Below are positions 54,838 through 63,858 of a stretch of 64,000 bases of DNA, piece by piece. The notes under the pieces were generated by a model that saw only the letters and a program-made list of their open reading frames with translations, was not told where the DNA came from and did no database searches. A program made the position numbers and the translations under genes. Numbering within the stretch: position 1 is the stretch's first letter; every line of letters begins with the position of its first letter. The DNA comes from Daejeonella oryzae DSM 19973 (GTDB lineage: Bacteria; Bacteroidota; Bacteroidia; Sphingobacteriales; Sphingobacteriaceae), in NCBI RefSeq assembly GCF_000422945.1, contig NZ_AUHA01000002.1, forward strand, positions 372,001 through 436,000, given 5' to 3'.

Positions 54838-55060
54838 AGGTTTTGCTTTCCTAAATATACTGATTAGTAGAACATTGAAAAATTTTTAAAATACTTGTGT
54901 AGCGTTTTCACATAGTTATTTTAATCGGAAGAAATTCGAATATGGAAATTCTAAAATATCAAAACTCAGAAACAGTATGGAAGCAAACCTCTGTTAGGAA
55001 TGAGGTTAAATATCTTAAAAGAACAATTATATTGAACCAGCTCTCTAAAAGGTCAAAAAA

Positions 55061-55091
55061 AAAAGGAGATGACCAACGGCCATCTCCTTTT
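55061..55091 (-). terminator. Rho-independent terminator after the azurin-like gene
   Basis: Perfect 11-bp stem AAAAGGAGATG (55061-55071) and complement (55081-55091), with a 9-nt loop and A/T tracts on both sides. It lies 20 nt beyond the azurin stop on the minus strand. The rest of 54838-55060, upstream of the SusC gene, shows no gene; a weak TATATTTA box lies just upstream of the SusC ATG. Confidence 0.88.
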
Positions 55092-55110
55092 TTCAAGAAA
55101 TTAATTTGAC

Positions 55111-55638
55111 TTAAAGAGCAATCACTTTGCCTCTCATAGTACCCCAGTGACCCGGGAAACTGCAAATAAATTCATATTCTCCCGCAGGAACTGTAAAGGT
55201 AATTGTATCACTTTCACCAGGACCTAATAGTTTAGTGTGAGAAAGGATTGAAGTTTTCATGTCGGCAGGAATGTAATCAGAAGCCTGACTAACCGCTGCT
55301 TTTAAAGCAAATTGCTCTGTATCTGTACCTAATTTCAACAACACAAAATTGTGAGACATAGCCTCTTTAGGTAATTTACCGATATTCTTAAGAGATAGGG
55401 TTACTTGCTCTCCGGCTTTAACGCGAATTTCGGTTCTGTTGAACTTCATTAAATCATCACCGGTTAATTCCACTGTATTTGAAACCACCGTATCCGATAC
55501 TGCCTCAGGCGCTGAAACTTCAGGAAGTGAATTATCAACAGCCATCGTGTCTGCTGTTTCTTCTGATGTCTTATTTCCGCCACATGAAGCTAGAAAAAGA
55601 GGACTTACAACAGCTAATAAAAAAAATATTTTTTTCAT
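55111..55638 (-). CDS. Azurin-like type-1 copper lipoprotein
   Basis: This 175-residue lipoprotein has the lipobox LASC (C19), an acidic, Ser/Thr-rich linker (20-55) and a cupredoxin domain (about 56-175). The type-1 copper ligands are clear: H96 in AMSHNFVLL, C159 in FICSFPGHWG, H164 and M168. The C-x4-H-x3-M spacing matches azurin. It should be a periplasmic or surface electron carrier. Azurin-like lipoproteins are common in Bacteroidota. It stands alone, with its own terminator and leader. The redox partner is not nearby. Confidence 0.93.
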   Translation of the reverse strand: MKKIFFLLAVVSPLFLASCGGNKTSEETADTMAVDNSLPEVSAPEAVSDTVVSNTVELTGDDLMKFNRTEIRVKAGEQVTLSLKNIGKLPKEAMSHNFVLLKLGTDTEQFALKAAVSQASDYIPADMKTSILSHTKLLGPGESDTITFTVPAGEYEFICSFPGHWGTMRGKVIAL

Positions 55639-55802
55639 AATTTGATTGTTTTAAATGGCGCAAGTTAGATCAAAGCACAAGATAAATTATCATTTGAAAG
55701 TTATTAATCATGCTTGTTCAAAACTGCACGCTATGTGTAGAATATATAAACAAGTTTATGAAAGGAAGGTTTGTGTGTTAACATCGCATACAAAACATTG
55801 AG

Positions 55803-56246
55803 TTAGCTGCTATGATCGGCAACTACTTTCCATTGCCCTTTAATTTTTTTCATCAGTAAAGTAAAGTAACCCTGTGGTTCATCTTTCTCTCTTTTAAGAT
55901 GCCATGCGCCAACAACAAATGCATGCTCTGAATTGAGCATTCTGATTTCCTGAAAATTGAAAGTCAGAAAGCCCATCTCCTTTTTATCCGGATACCCTTT
56001 TTTGTAATTGTCAAGGGTTTGCTGCCATCCATATTTAGGGCCACCTTGGCCAATAAACACTAAAGAGTCTGATTTCCAGTATCCCTGCATATACTCTTCA
56101 AGATTTCCATTGTTCCAGGATAATCGCTGGTCTTCAAGAACCTTAATAATTTTTTGCTGCTCTGCCGAAGCGAATGATGTTTGCGATTGCGCAACGGCAC
56201 TTAGAGAAATCAGAAGTAGTAAAACTGCATAACCTATTTTTTTCAT
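55803..56246 (-). CDS. Secreted DUF4440/NTF2-like protein
   Basis: This 147-residue protein has a signal peptide (about 1-19, YAVLLLLISLSAVA, then Q) and a SnoaL/NTF2-like cone fold domain of the DUF4440 type: the start KVLEDQRLSWNNGNLEEYMQGYW, then DSLVFIG and GQWKVVADHSS at the end. Such domains bind small molecules or act as ketosteroid-isomerase-like enzymes; no function can be assigned. It sits 164 nt downstream of the azurin gene's start and is divergent from the VWA gene. Confidence 0.85.
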   Translation of the reverse strand: MKKIGYAVLLLLISLSAVAQSQTSFASAEQQKIIKVLEDQRLSWNNGNLEEYMQGYWKSDSLVFIGQGGPKYGWQQTLDNYKKGYPDKKEMGFLTFNFQEIRMLNSEHAFVVGAWHLKREKDEPQGYFTLLMKKIKGQWKVVADHSS

Positions 56247-56430
56247 CAGTTGTGATTTTTATAAGGTGAATATTGAAATTATTTTCAAAGTACAGATCGT
56301 CTTTAATAAGATCAAATATCACACATTCTAATGTACCGTTTAAATCACCCAATTTTTACATCATCCTAACATTAGTAGAACTCCAAACTTTTATCTTCGA
56401 ATTCTCGTTAATTAACCTGAAAGGCACACT

Positions 56431-57531
56431 ATGCGGGGACATGAATTCTCGAAATTTATTCCAAACGAACTTCCAAAAGGTGGATTTGAAGAGTTACTGA
56501 AATTATTTTTAGAACTATTAAACTATACAGCCGGAGATGCTAATGAATCATTGGCCTGGATGAATGAACTTGATAAGCAATATAATCTAACAACCGATGA
56601 ATACGGGATGGGAGATTTTATCGATGATTTAAAAAAGAAAGGCTACCTGGGGGATGATGACCAGAATTCAGGGGGTTTTAAAATCACGGCTAAAACAGAA
56701 CAAAGCATTCGTCAGTCAGCATTAGAAGAAATTTTCGGCAAACTCAAAAAATCAGGTAAAGGAAATCATAATTCCAATATTTCGGGAATTGGTGAAGAAA
56801 AGAATGCTGATAGAAGAGAATTTCAATTCGGCGACAGCCTGGATCAGATTGATATGACTGCGTCTATACATAATGCGCAGGTCAATCATGGTATCGGTGA
56901 TTTTACCATGACTGAACGGGATTTAGAAGTGGAGGAAAAGGATTATAAAACCATTACATCAACGGTTTTAATGATTGACATTTCCCATTCTATGATATTA
57001 TATGGCGAAGACCGTATTACTCCGGCCAAAAAAGTAGCGATGGCCCTCGCCGAGTTAATTCGAACGAAATATCCTAAAGATACCCTTGATATTGTTGTTT
57101 TTGGAAACGATGCATGGCCAATTACTTTAAAAGATCTCCCGTATCTGGAAGTCGGTCCTTATCATACCAATACCTATGCTGGTTTAGAACTTGCTGTAGA
57201 TATTTTGAGGCGCAGAAAAACACATAACAAGCAGATATTTATGATTACCGACGGCAAGCCGACTTGTTTAAAAGAAGGTAATAAATATTATAAAAACAGT
57301 ATTGGCCTGGATCGGAAAGTGGTAAGCAAAACGTTGAATATGGCTGCCCAATGCAAGCGGCTTGGAATTCCAATTACAACTTTTATGATAGCCCGCGATC
57401 CGTATTTACAGCAATTTGTTAAACAATTTACTGAAGTCAATGCAGGCAAAGCTTTTTACAGCTCATTAAAAGGCCTCGGCGAATACATTTTTGAAGATTA
57501 TATTAAAAACCGAAGACGAACAGTCAGGTAA
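56431..57531 (+). CDS. VWA domain protein paired with an AAA+ ATPase
   Basis: This 366-residue protein has a helical N-terminus (about 1-110), a linker with [20 protein letters not shown] and [13 protein letters not shown], and a C-terminal von Willebrand A domain (about 175-360). The MIDAS motif is intact: D183-x-S185-x-S187 in DISHSM, T247/T249, and D274 in MITDGKP. Proteins of this kind act with MoxR/magnesium-chelatase-type AAA+ partners to remodel or metallate a client. That partner follows 44 nt downstream. The family is widespread in bacteria, but I know of no function for this branch. No signal peptide, so cytosolic. Confidence 0.85.
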   Translation: MRGHEFSKFIPNELPKGGFEELLKLFLELLNYTAGDANESLAWMNELDKQYNLTTDEYGMGDFIDDLKKKGYLGDDDQNSGGFKITAKTEQSIRQSALEEIFGKLKKSGKGNHNSNISGIGEEKNADRREFQFGDSLDQIDMTASIHNAQVNHGIGDFTMTERDLEVEEKDYKTITSTVLMIDISHSMILYGEDRITPAKKVAMALAELIRTKYPKDTLDIVVFGNDAWPITLKDLPYLEVGPYHTNTYAGLELAVDILRRRKTHNKQIFMITDGKPTCLKEGNKYYKNSIGLDRKVVSKTLNMAAQCKRLGIPITTFMIARDPYLQQFVKQFTEVNAGKAFYSSLKGLGEYIFEDYIKNRRRTVR

Positions 57532-57575
57532 TTAAACATTGAGTCTTACACCGGCTGAATAACACCAAAGAAAAA

Positions 57576-59084
57576 ATGAATAAACTATCTATAAAAACAT
57601 TAGCAGAACTTAAGGCTTCTGGATATAAATCACGTTCGGTTAAAGAAGAACTTCGTGAAAATCTGATTATTCAGCTTAAAAATAAAGAAGCCGGCTTTGA
57701 AGGAATTATCGGGTATGAAGATACCGTTATTCCAGATCTGCAAACAGCAATTCTGTCACAGCATAATATTCTATTACTGGGATTACGCGGTCAGGCAAAA
57801 ACACGGATTGCCCGCTTAATGATTAATTTACTCGATGAATATGTACCCTATATTGAAGGTTCAGAATTATTTGAGGATCCGCTAAACCCAATTTCCTGGT
57901 TTGGTCATCATGTACTTGAAATTAAAGGCGAGGACACACCCGTATCATGGCTTCACCGTTCAGACCGGTATACTGAAAAATTAGCCACTCCGGATGTTAC
58001 TGTTGCTGATTTGATTGGTGATGTAGATCCCATCAAAGCGGCCACTATGAAATTGACCTATTCGGATGAACGTGTAATTCATTTCGGATTAATTCCCAGG
58101 GCGCACCGTGGTATTTTTGTAATTAACGAATTACCGGATCTTCAGGCCCGTATACAGGTAGCTTTATTTAATATTCTTCAGGAAAAAGATATACAGATCC
58201 GAGGATTTAAATTGCGTTTACCTTTAGATATCCAGTTTGTGTTCACCGCCAACCCGGAAGATTATACCAATCGGGGAGCGATTGTTACGCCTCTAAAAGA
58301 CCGTATTGAAAGTCAGATTCTGACTCACTATCCACAAACTGTAGAAATATCAAGAAAAATTACACAGCAGGAAGCCCGCATCAGCAAAGCTCAAAAAGAA
58401 TCGGTTGAAGCAGATGGCCTGGTTAAAGACCTGGTTGAACAAATTGCATTTGAGGCTCGTAATTCAGAGTATATTGATAAAAAATCTGGAGTATCTGCCA
58501 GGTTAACTATATCGGCTTACGAAAACCTGATCAGTAATGCCGAACGCCGCATGCTTTTAAATAATGAAACACAAACATTTGTCAGGATTTCTGATTTTTT
58601 GGGAGTGATTCCTGCCATTACCGGAAAAATAGAACTTGTGTACGAGGGAGAGCTTGAGGGGCCTGCCAAAGTAGCCAACATCCTGGTAGGAAAAGCTATA
58701 AAAACATTAATGTCCACCTATTTCCCTGATCCTGAAAAACTCAAAAAGTCTAAAGGTGTAAATCCGTATTCAGAAATTGTGAATTGGTTTGCGGCCGGCA
58801 ACAGCATCAGTATTCTTGATGATTTGTCTACAACTGATTATAAGGATAACGTTCAATCTGTTCCGGGTTTAAAGGCCATCATTAAACAGTTCCATCCTGC
58901 ACTTAGTGAGAACCAGAAAATATTACTTATGGAATTTCTTCTGCATGGGCTGGCCGAATATTCTCAGTTAAGTAAGTCATTTTTAAATAATGGATTTACA
59001 TTTACGGATATGTTTAACAGCTTATTCAGCGCAGAATTTAATGATGAGGACGAAGATTATGGCGATGATAAAGGCCGGTATTAA
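57576..59084 (+). CDS. AAA+ ATPase of the magnesium-chelatase/MoxR type
   Basis: This 502-residue ATPase has nucleotide-binding motifs close to those of ChlI/MoxR but altered. Walker A reads GLRGQAKT (K75) with Ala in place of the second Gly, and the Walker B end reads INELPDL (N184-E185) where DE is usual. Sensor 1 is FTANPEDY (N226), and the arginine finger is likely R243 in LKDRIES. An insert near 90-165 resembles the chelatase family. The C-terminal half (about 300-502) is helical. It probably works with the VWA protein encoded 44 nt upstream. It is annotated in many genomes as magnesium chelatase, but no chlorophyll genes are present here. Confidence 0.85.
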   Translation: MNKLSIKTLAELKASGYKSRSVKEELRENLIIQLKNKEAGFEGIIGYEDTVIPDLQTAILSQHNILLLGLRGQAKTRIARLMINLLDEYVPYIEGSELFEDPLNPISWFGHHVLEIKGEDTPVSWLHRSDRYTEKLATPDVTVADLIGDVDPIKAATMKLTYSDERVIHFGLIPRAHRGIFVINELPDLQARIQVALFNILQEKDIQIRGFKLRLPLDIQFVFTANPEDYTNRGAIVTPLKDRIESQILTHYPQTVEISRKITQQEARISKAQKESVEADGLVKDLVEQIAFEARNSEYIDKKSGVSARLTISAYENLISNAERRMLLNNETQTFVRISDFLGVIPAITGKIELVYEGELEGPAKVANILVGKAIKTLMSTYFPDPEKLKKSKGVNPYSEIVNWFAAGNSISILDDLSTTDYKDNVQSVPGLKAIIKQFHPALSENQKILLMEFLLHGLAEYSQLSKSFLNNGFTFTDMFNSLFSAEFNDEDEDYGDDKGRY

Positions 59085-59128
59085 TTTCACCAGACTATTT
59101 ATATTAGAGGCAATTACACCGTAAATTA

Positions 59129-60406
59129 ATGACCAACAGAATCATCGGATTAATCATCATCAGTATTATTTTGCTGATGATGGATTTATACATTTATAAA
59201 GCCATTAAATCATTAAACCCCAAACGCACAGAGAAGCAAAAAACACTTTTCGCTTCTCTGTGGTGGGGATATACCCTGCTTCTGGTTTTGGGCGTTTTTG
59301 CAGGGATATTTTTCAATATACGCTTGGCATTCAGATCGGTAATCCTGGTGGCCTTTTTTCTTACCGTCGTCACTAAATTTGCTTATCTCCCATTTTTATT
59401 TACAGATGACATTCGCAGATTTTTCATCTGGTTAAAAAGAAAATCAGGATTTAGTAAAGAACCTAAGACTCTCGCAACGGAGGATAGCTCCAATATTCCC
59501 CGTTCAGAATTTTTGCTGAAAGCAGGAATGATTGTGGCTGCGGTTCCTCTGGCTTCACTAACGTATGGAATGGCATCTGGTGCTTATGACTACCGTATAA
59601 AAAGGCAAGCATTATATCTTCCTAATTTACCCAAATCATTTGACGGAATAACTTTAGCTCAAATCTCGGATGTCCACTCAGGAAGTTTTTACGATCGTAA
59701 AGCAGTTCTGGGAGGTGTGGAGTTGTTACAGTCACAAAAACCTGATCTTATATTTTTTACAGGTGACCTGGTGAATAATATCGCTTCAGAAATGAGGGAT
59801 TACCAGGACATCTTTTCTAAATTAAATGCGCCGCTTGGTGTGTTTTCTGTTTTAGGAAATCATGATTACGGTGATTATCATTTCGGGAAAGAACCCTCTG
59901 CAGCAAAGGCTAAAAATCTTGCTGATGTTAAAGCAACCCATAAAAACATGGGCTGGGATCTCCTGTTAAACGAAAACAGAAAAATTAAAATCGGTAGCGA
60001 AGAGATTGCCATCATAGGAATTGAAAATTGGGGGGCCGGACGATTTGCCAAATACGGCAATATGGCAGAAGCAGTGAAAGGTACAGATCAGTCACCCCTG
60101 AAGCTTTTATTATCTCATGATCCTTCTCACTGGAGGGCACAGGTTTTACCAGAGTATCCGCAAATTGATGCCATGTTTAGCGGGCACACACATGGAATGC
60201 AGTTTGGCGTAGTTGCAGAAAAATTTCAATGGAGTCCTGTTCAGTATATATATTCAGAATGGGCGGGCTTGTATCAGGAGCAAAATCAGCAGCTTTATGT
60301 AAATGTTGGATATGGATTTCTGGGATATCCGGGCAGAGTTGGTATTCTCCCGGAAATCACGATATTTGAATTGCGCAGCGGAACTAATCCGGCAAATGTA
60401 ACCTGA
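59129..60406 (+). CDS. Membrane-anchored metallophosphoesterase
   Basis: This 425-residue protein has an N-terminal membrane part with about three or four helices (about 4-25, 45-65, 68-90 and a probable one near 127-145), then a calcineurin-like phosphoesterase domain (about 165-425). The metal-binding motifs are complete: ISDVHSG, FTGDLVNN, LGNHDYGDY, LLSHDPSHW and FSGHTHGMQFG. This is the YkuE-like group, whose members hydrolyse phosphodiesters or lipid pyrophosphates (e.g. UDP-diacylglucosamine). The substrate is not known. It starts 44 nt after the AAA+ gene, so it may be part of the same operon as the VWA/AAA+ pair. Confidence 0.9.
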   Translation: MTNRIIGLIIISIILLMMDLYIYKAIKSLNPKRTEKQKTLFASLWWGYTLLLVLGVFAGIFFNIRLAFRSVILVAFFLTVVTKFAYLPFLFTDDIRRFFIWLKRKSGFSKEPKTLATEDSSNIPRSEFLLKAGMIVAAVPLASLTYGMASGAYDYRIKRQALYLPNLPKSFDGITLAQISDVHSGSFYDRKAVLGGVELLQSQKPDLIFFTGDLVNNIASEMRDYQDIFSKLNAPLGVFSVLGNHDYGDYHFGKEPSAAKAKNLADVKATHKNMGWDLLLNENRKIKIGSEEIAIIGIENWGAGRFAKYGNMAEAVKGTDQSPLKLLLSHDPSHWRAQVLPEYPQIDAMFSGHTHGMQFGVVAEKFQWSPVQYIYSEWAGLYQEQNQQLYVNVGYGFLGYPGRVGILPEITIFELRSGTNPANVT

Positions 60407-60496
60407 CCAAATAAGGTCAGGGAAACACGATAGAGAAAGTTTAATTTAAGCAGCACTTATGTCGTCCTTAAATCAGCTATCCGACGGCAGCATAAA

Positions 60497-61378
60497 ATGA
60501 TGAATAAATATTTCAGGGAATCTCTCGATTTTTTATTGTTCAGCAACTTATTTATTGCCTTGTGTGCAGTGGCTCAGGGATTAGTCACCTATCAGTTATT
60601 AAATATTGAGCCGGAAAAACACGTGCTCGCACTCTTGTTTTGTGCAACATTGGCCCAGTATAATTTCAGCATTCTGCTTTCTAAACCCAAAGAACCATTA
60701 AAGTCTCCTTTCCGGCGGGTACACTGGATATTTTCACATTACCGGCTCATGATCACGCTGACCATGATCGCGGTATTATCATGCATTCCTCTTTTGTTTT
60801 TCCTTTCATTAACCAGTCAGATTCTGCTGGTTTTTTTAGGCATAATATCGGTGGGATATAGTTTACCAATTTTCAGTTTTCACGATAAAAAATTTGGATT
60901 AAGAAATATCCCCGGCGTAAAATTATTCCTGATTTCGCTTGTATGGTCGTTAAGCGTGGTTCTATTACCTATACTAGAAATTGAAGGTCAGCACTTATTG
61001 TCAATTTCTACCCGGGATACAATTCTGCTAATCGCAAAACGCTTTTTGTTCATTGCTGCCATAACTGTTCCTTTTGATATAAGAGACCTGTTCCAGGATA
61101 GAAGCAGTGCGTTAAAAACCATCCCTGTACTAATTGGTGAAAAAAGAGCATATATAGTTTGCCAGGCCTTATTGTTGGCTTACCTCGTATTGCTTTTCCT
61201 GTTTACAAAAAATTTCGATTCCAGTTTCTTTGCCTTAACAGCTACCATTTTGTTATCCGGCTGGCTGATTTTTCGTTCCAATTTTAAAAAGAATGAATAC
61301 TATTATTTTTTGTACCTGGACGGAACGATGATTGTTCAGTTTTTAATGCTGATGATTTTTAGCTGGATACCTGTTTAG
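60497..61378 (+). CDS. UbiA-like membrane protein with incomplete active site
   Basis: This 293-residue integral membrane protein has about eight or nine hydrophobic segments. The overall pattern fits the UbiA prenyltransferase superfamily. The second aspartate motif is visible (FDIRDLFQDR with D194 and D197), followed by LKTIPVLIGEKRA. The position of the first Asp-rich motif (NDxxD) reads QYNFSILLSK and lacks Asp. Either the protein is not a prenyltransferase or it uses an atypical site. It begins 90 nt after the metallophosphoesterase gene and ends 7 nt before the convergent GH31 gene. The function is unassigned. Confidence 0.65.
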   Translation: MMNKYFRESLDFLLFSNLFIALCAVAQGLVTYQLLNIEPEKHVLALLFCATLAQYNFSILLSKPKEPLKSPFRRVHWIFSHYRLMITLTMIAVLSCIPLLFFLSLTSQILLVFLGIISVGYSLPIFSFHDKKFGLRNIPGVKLFLISLVWSLSVVLLPILEIEGQHLLSISTRDTILLIAKRFLFIAAITVPFDIRDLFQDRSSALKTIPVLIGEKRAYIVCQALLLAYLVLLFLFTKNFDSSFFALTATILLSGWLIFRSNFKKNEYYYFLYLDGTMIVQFLMLMIFSWIPV

Positions 61379-61385
61379 CCTATTA

Positions 61386-63791
61386 TTAATTATTTTCCTT
61401 AAGCACAATTTCCTGCTTAATTCCTCTATTTTGAATGTGAATTGTTAAGGTGCTGGTGGCACTATTAAACCATGCTGTATTGCCGGTTCTATACATCTTT
61501 CCCGGTTTTTTATATTTTATTCTGCTCCCGTTAGAACTTAGCCTTTCCGGTTTAGTAAAATTGGGAATTTCGATATAAATATTTCTAAGCTTGCCGGGTT
61601 TTGAACTGGCAATTACAAGTGTATGCTGAGCTTTATTTTGAGAATTTCCGGTAAAGCTTAACAATTCGTATTCCGCCTTTTCAATGGCTTTCGGATCCTT
61701 CCCGTTATCATCATATAAAACAAACCGGGCACTTTTTTCCCGGTTAAGGAAATATTTAACCATCAATGTATCGCCAGCATATTTTTCAGTATTCTTAATA
61801 TCGGTCCCCATCGGAATAAAGCTTCCTGATTTTGCAAAAACCGGAATATCTTCTAAATCAGCTTTAATAATTGCAGAGTCTTTATAAATCTGATTGCTTG
61901 TCATATGTACCCAATCCCCTGAAGGAAAAATAACTTTACGCTCCGTTTTGCCTTTTTCAATTATGGGGGTAATTAGCAGATCTTCTCCCCATAAATACGC
62001 ATCATTTACACTTGCCAAATCAGAGTTTGAAGTATCAAAATAATTAACAGGCATTGCCATAGGCCTGCCGGAAACTGTGTTTTTATAGGATAATGAATAA
62101 TTATACGGCAGGTATCTATACCTGAGCTTTACATAGGACTTAATAACTTTTTGCGTTTCTGCATCCCAAAAAACGGGCTCGGGTGCGGCTACAGCAGGAT
62201 CTGCATGCGCCCTGAAAATTGGTGTAAAAGCGGCAAACTGCATCCACCGGATGTAGAGTTCTGCATCTTTTTCTCCAAGTGCAAAACCTCCGGCATCAGA
62301 ATGCATGTAAGCTATGCCGCTCATGCTCATACCCAGCATAATAGGGATCTGAGCTTTATATCCGCCCCATGACCGGGAAACATCTCCGCTCCAGGGAAAA
62401 GTAGAATATCGTTGCATTCCGGCTCCGCCGGATCTGGCCAAATTAAAAACCCGTTGCTGAGGAAAATCCTTTTTATAACCGTCAAAAATTGTTTTTGACC
62501 AGATCAATGGATAGACGCTGTGTACGCTTCTTGCTGTTCCATTAATATGTCTGATACTATCGGGATGCTTTTCAGGTTCACCCAAATCACACCACCAACC
62601 GGCAACTCCTTCATTAATACGCTGACGGTAAAAATTCCACAAATACTGCTGCGACTTCGGTTTAAAAATATCAATTAAGCCCGAAGCACCGGCCCAGAAA
62701 TTACCAATTATGTAATCTTTGCCATCAGCATCTTTAGCCAATAAACTTTTGCTGCTAACTTCGTTAAAGTTGTCTGAAAGCTTAGTTACATAAGTTTGGG
62801 TAATAGGGATGGTTTTTAAACCCATACTATTTAATTCAGCCAGCATTTTTTCCGGCTGCGGAAATGAATCGCGACGCCAGTCGTGATTTCCCATTGTTTT
62901 CACATCGCCATACCAAAAGAGATCAAGAACTACGGCGTCTAATGGATAACCGGCAGCAATAGTTTTACGTGCGGTTTCTATGGTTTCTGCCGCAGATTTA
63001 TACCCAAATCTGGACTGAATGAAGCCGAGCGCCCATCGGGGCGGCAGGGGTTGTTTTCCACTAAGGGAAGTATATGAATTTAATATCTGATCATTATTTC
63101 CGGCTATTACAAAATATGAGACATTTCCGCTTTGGGTTGAATAACTCAGCTCATCGCTTTTGCTTTTTCCCAGATCAAATAATCCGGCTCCCTGATTTTC
63201 GAAATAGATTGCATATCCTTTGGATGAAATAATAAGCGGTACCGAAACATTCAGATTTTGTTCACCATATGAATATCCATAATGTGGCTGATGATAATTT
63301 TCTAACAAATATCCGCGTCGGTTTACCGGAATCGCCCTTGAACCCGTTCCGGATAAACTTTCTTTATCATCTAACTGAAATGCCAGTCCGTGGATATTTT
63401 CGGAATTGCAGTAATAATTAAGATTTCTGGTAAGTGTTTTTCCAGCTTGATTAAACAGAAGCTGAAGATTATTTTTTGATAATGTTAATTCCAGCGAATC
63501 GGTTTTGAGAATAATTGATTCCGGAGTTTCGCTAACCTTTGCAATACCAGACTGTGGTTTTGAAACCAGTACATATGAAGAATCCGAAAATTCATTTAAG
63601 GCATCTAAATATGTAACCCGTAAAACATTTTGATCATAAGCTGAAATACGGATTTGGCCCGTTTCCGTATTAACCTTTAGATCCTGTCCATCAAAACTAA
63701 AATTTTTATATCCTGTGAAGTAAGTTTTAGACTGGCAAAAGGCTGAGGAGGTGGCTGCTAAGAACAGCGCAAAAAAAATCCTGAATTTCAT
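61386..63791 (-). CDS. Secreted glycoside hydrolase family 31 protein
   Basis: This 801-residue alpha-glucosidase/alpha-xylosidase-type enzyme has a signal peptide (MKFRIFFALFLAATSSAFC, then Q), an N-terminal galactose-mutarotase-like beta-sandwich and a (beta/alpha)8 catalytic domain (about 240-580). C-terminal beta domains follow. The GH31 nucleophile is D402 in WWCDLGEPE and the acid/base D470 in WSGDVSRSW; MSGIAYMHSDAGGF follows. It should cleave alpha-glycosides in the periplasm or at the surface. Substrate (glucose, xylose or other) cannot be read. It is not next to the SusC/D pair. Its leader is 68-nt and divergent genes are absent. Confidence 0.95.
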   Translation of the reverse strand: MKFRIFFALFLAATSSAFCQSKTYFTGYKNFSFDGQDLKVNTETGQIRISAYDQNVLRVTYLDALNEFSDSSYVLVSKPQSGIAKVSETPESIILKTDSLELTLSKNNLQLLFNQAGKTLTRNLNYYCNSENIHGLAFQLDDKESLSGTGSRAIPVNRRGYLLENYHQPHYGYSYGEQNLNVSVPLIISSKGYAIYFENQGAGLFDLGKSKSDELSYSTQSGNVSYFVIAGNNDQILNSYTSLSGKQPLPPRWALGFIQSRFGYKSAAETIETARKTIAAGYPLDAVVLDLFWYGDVKTMGNHDWRRDSFPQPEKMLAELNSMGLKTIPITQTYVTKLSDNFNEVSSKSLLAKDADGKDYIIGNFWAGASGLIDIFKPKSQQYLWNFYRQRINEGVAGWWCDLGEPEKHPDSIRHINGTARSVHSVYPLIWSKTIFDGYKKDFPQQRVFNLARSGGAGMQRYSTFPWSGDVSRSWGGYKAQIPIMLGMSMSGIAYMHSDAGGFALGEKDAELYIRWMQFAAFTPIFRAHADPAVAAPEPVFWDAETQKVIKSYVKLRYRYLPYNYSLSYKNTVSGRPMAMPVNYFDTSNSDLASVNDAYLWGEDLLITPIIEKGKTERKVIFPSGDWVHMTSNQIYKDSAIIKADLEDIPVFAKSGSFIPMGTDIKNTEKYAGDTLMVKYFLNREKSARFVLYDDNGKDPKAIEKAEYELLSFTGNSQNKAQHTLVIASSKPGKLRNIYIEIPNFTKPERLSSNGSRIKYKKPGKMYRTGNTAWFNSATSTLTIHIQNRGIKQEIVLKENN

Positions 63792-63858
63792 GCTCCCAAA
63801 CTACAAAAAAGGAAGTTAAAACTCAGGAATTATATGCCAGAGGCTAATTATTTATATT

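Noticed and set aside
57576-59084. True magnesium chelatase subunit for chlorophyll synthesis
   Set aside because: No other chlorophyll genes occur and the Walker motifs are altered. The family name reflects similarity only.
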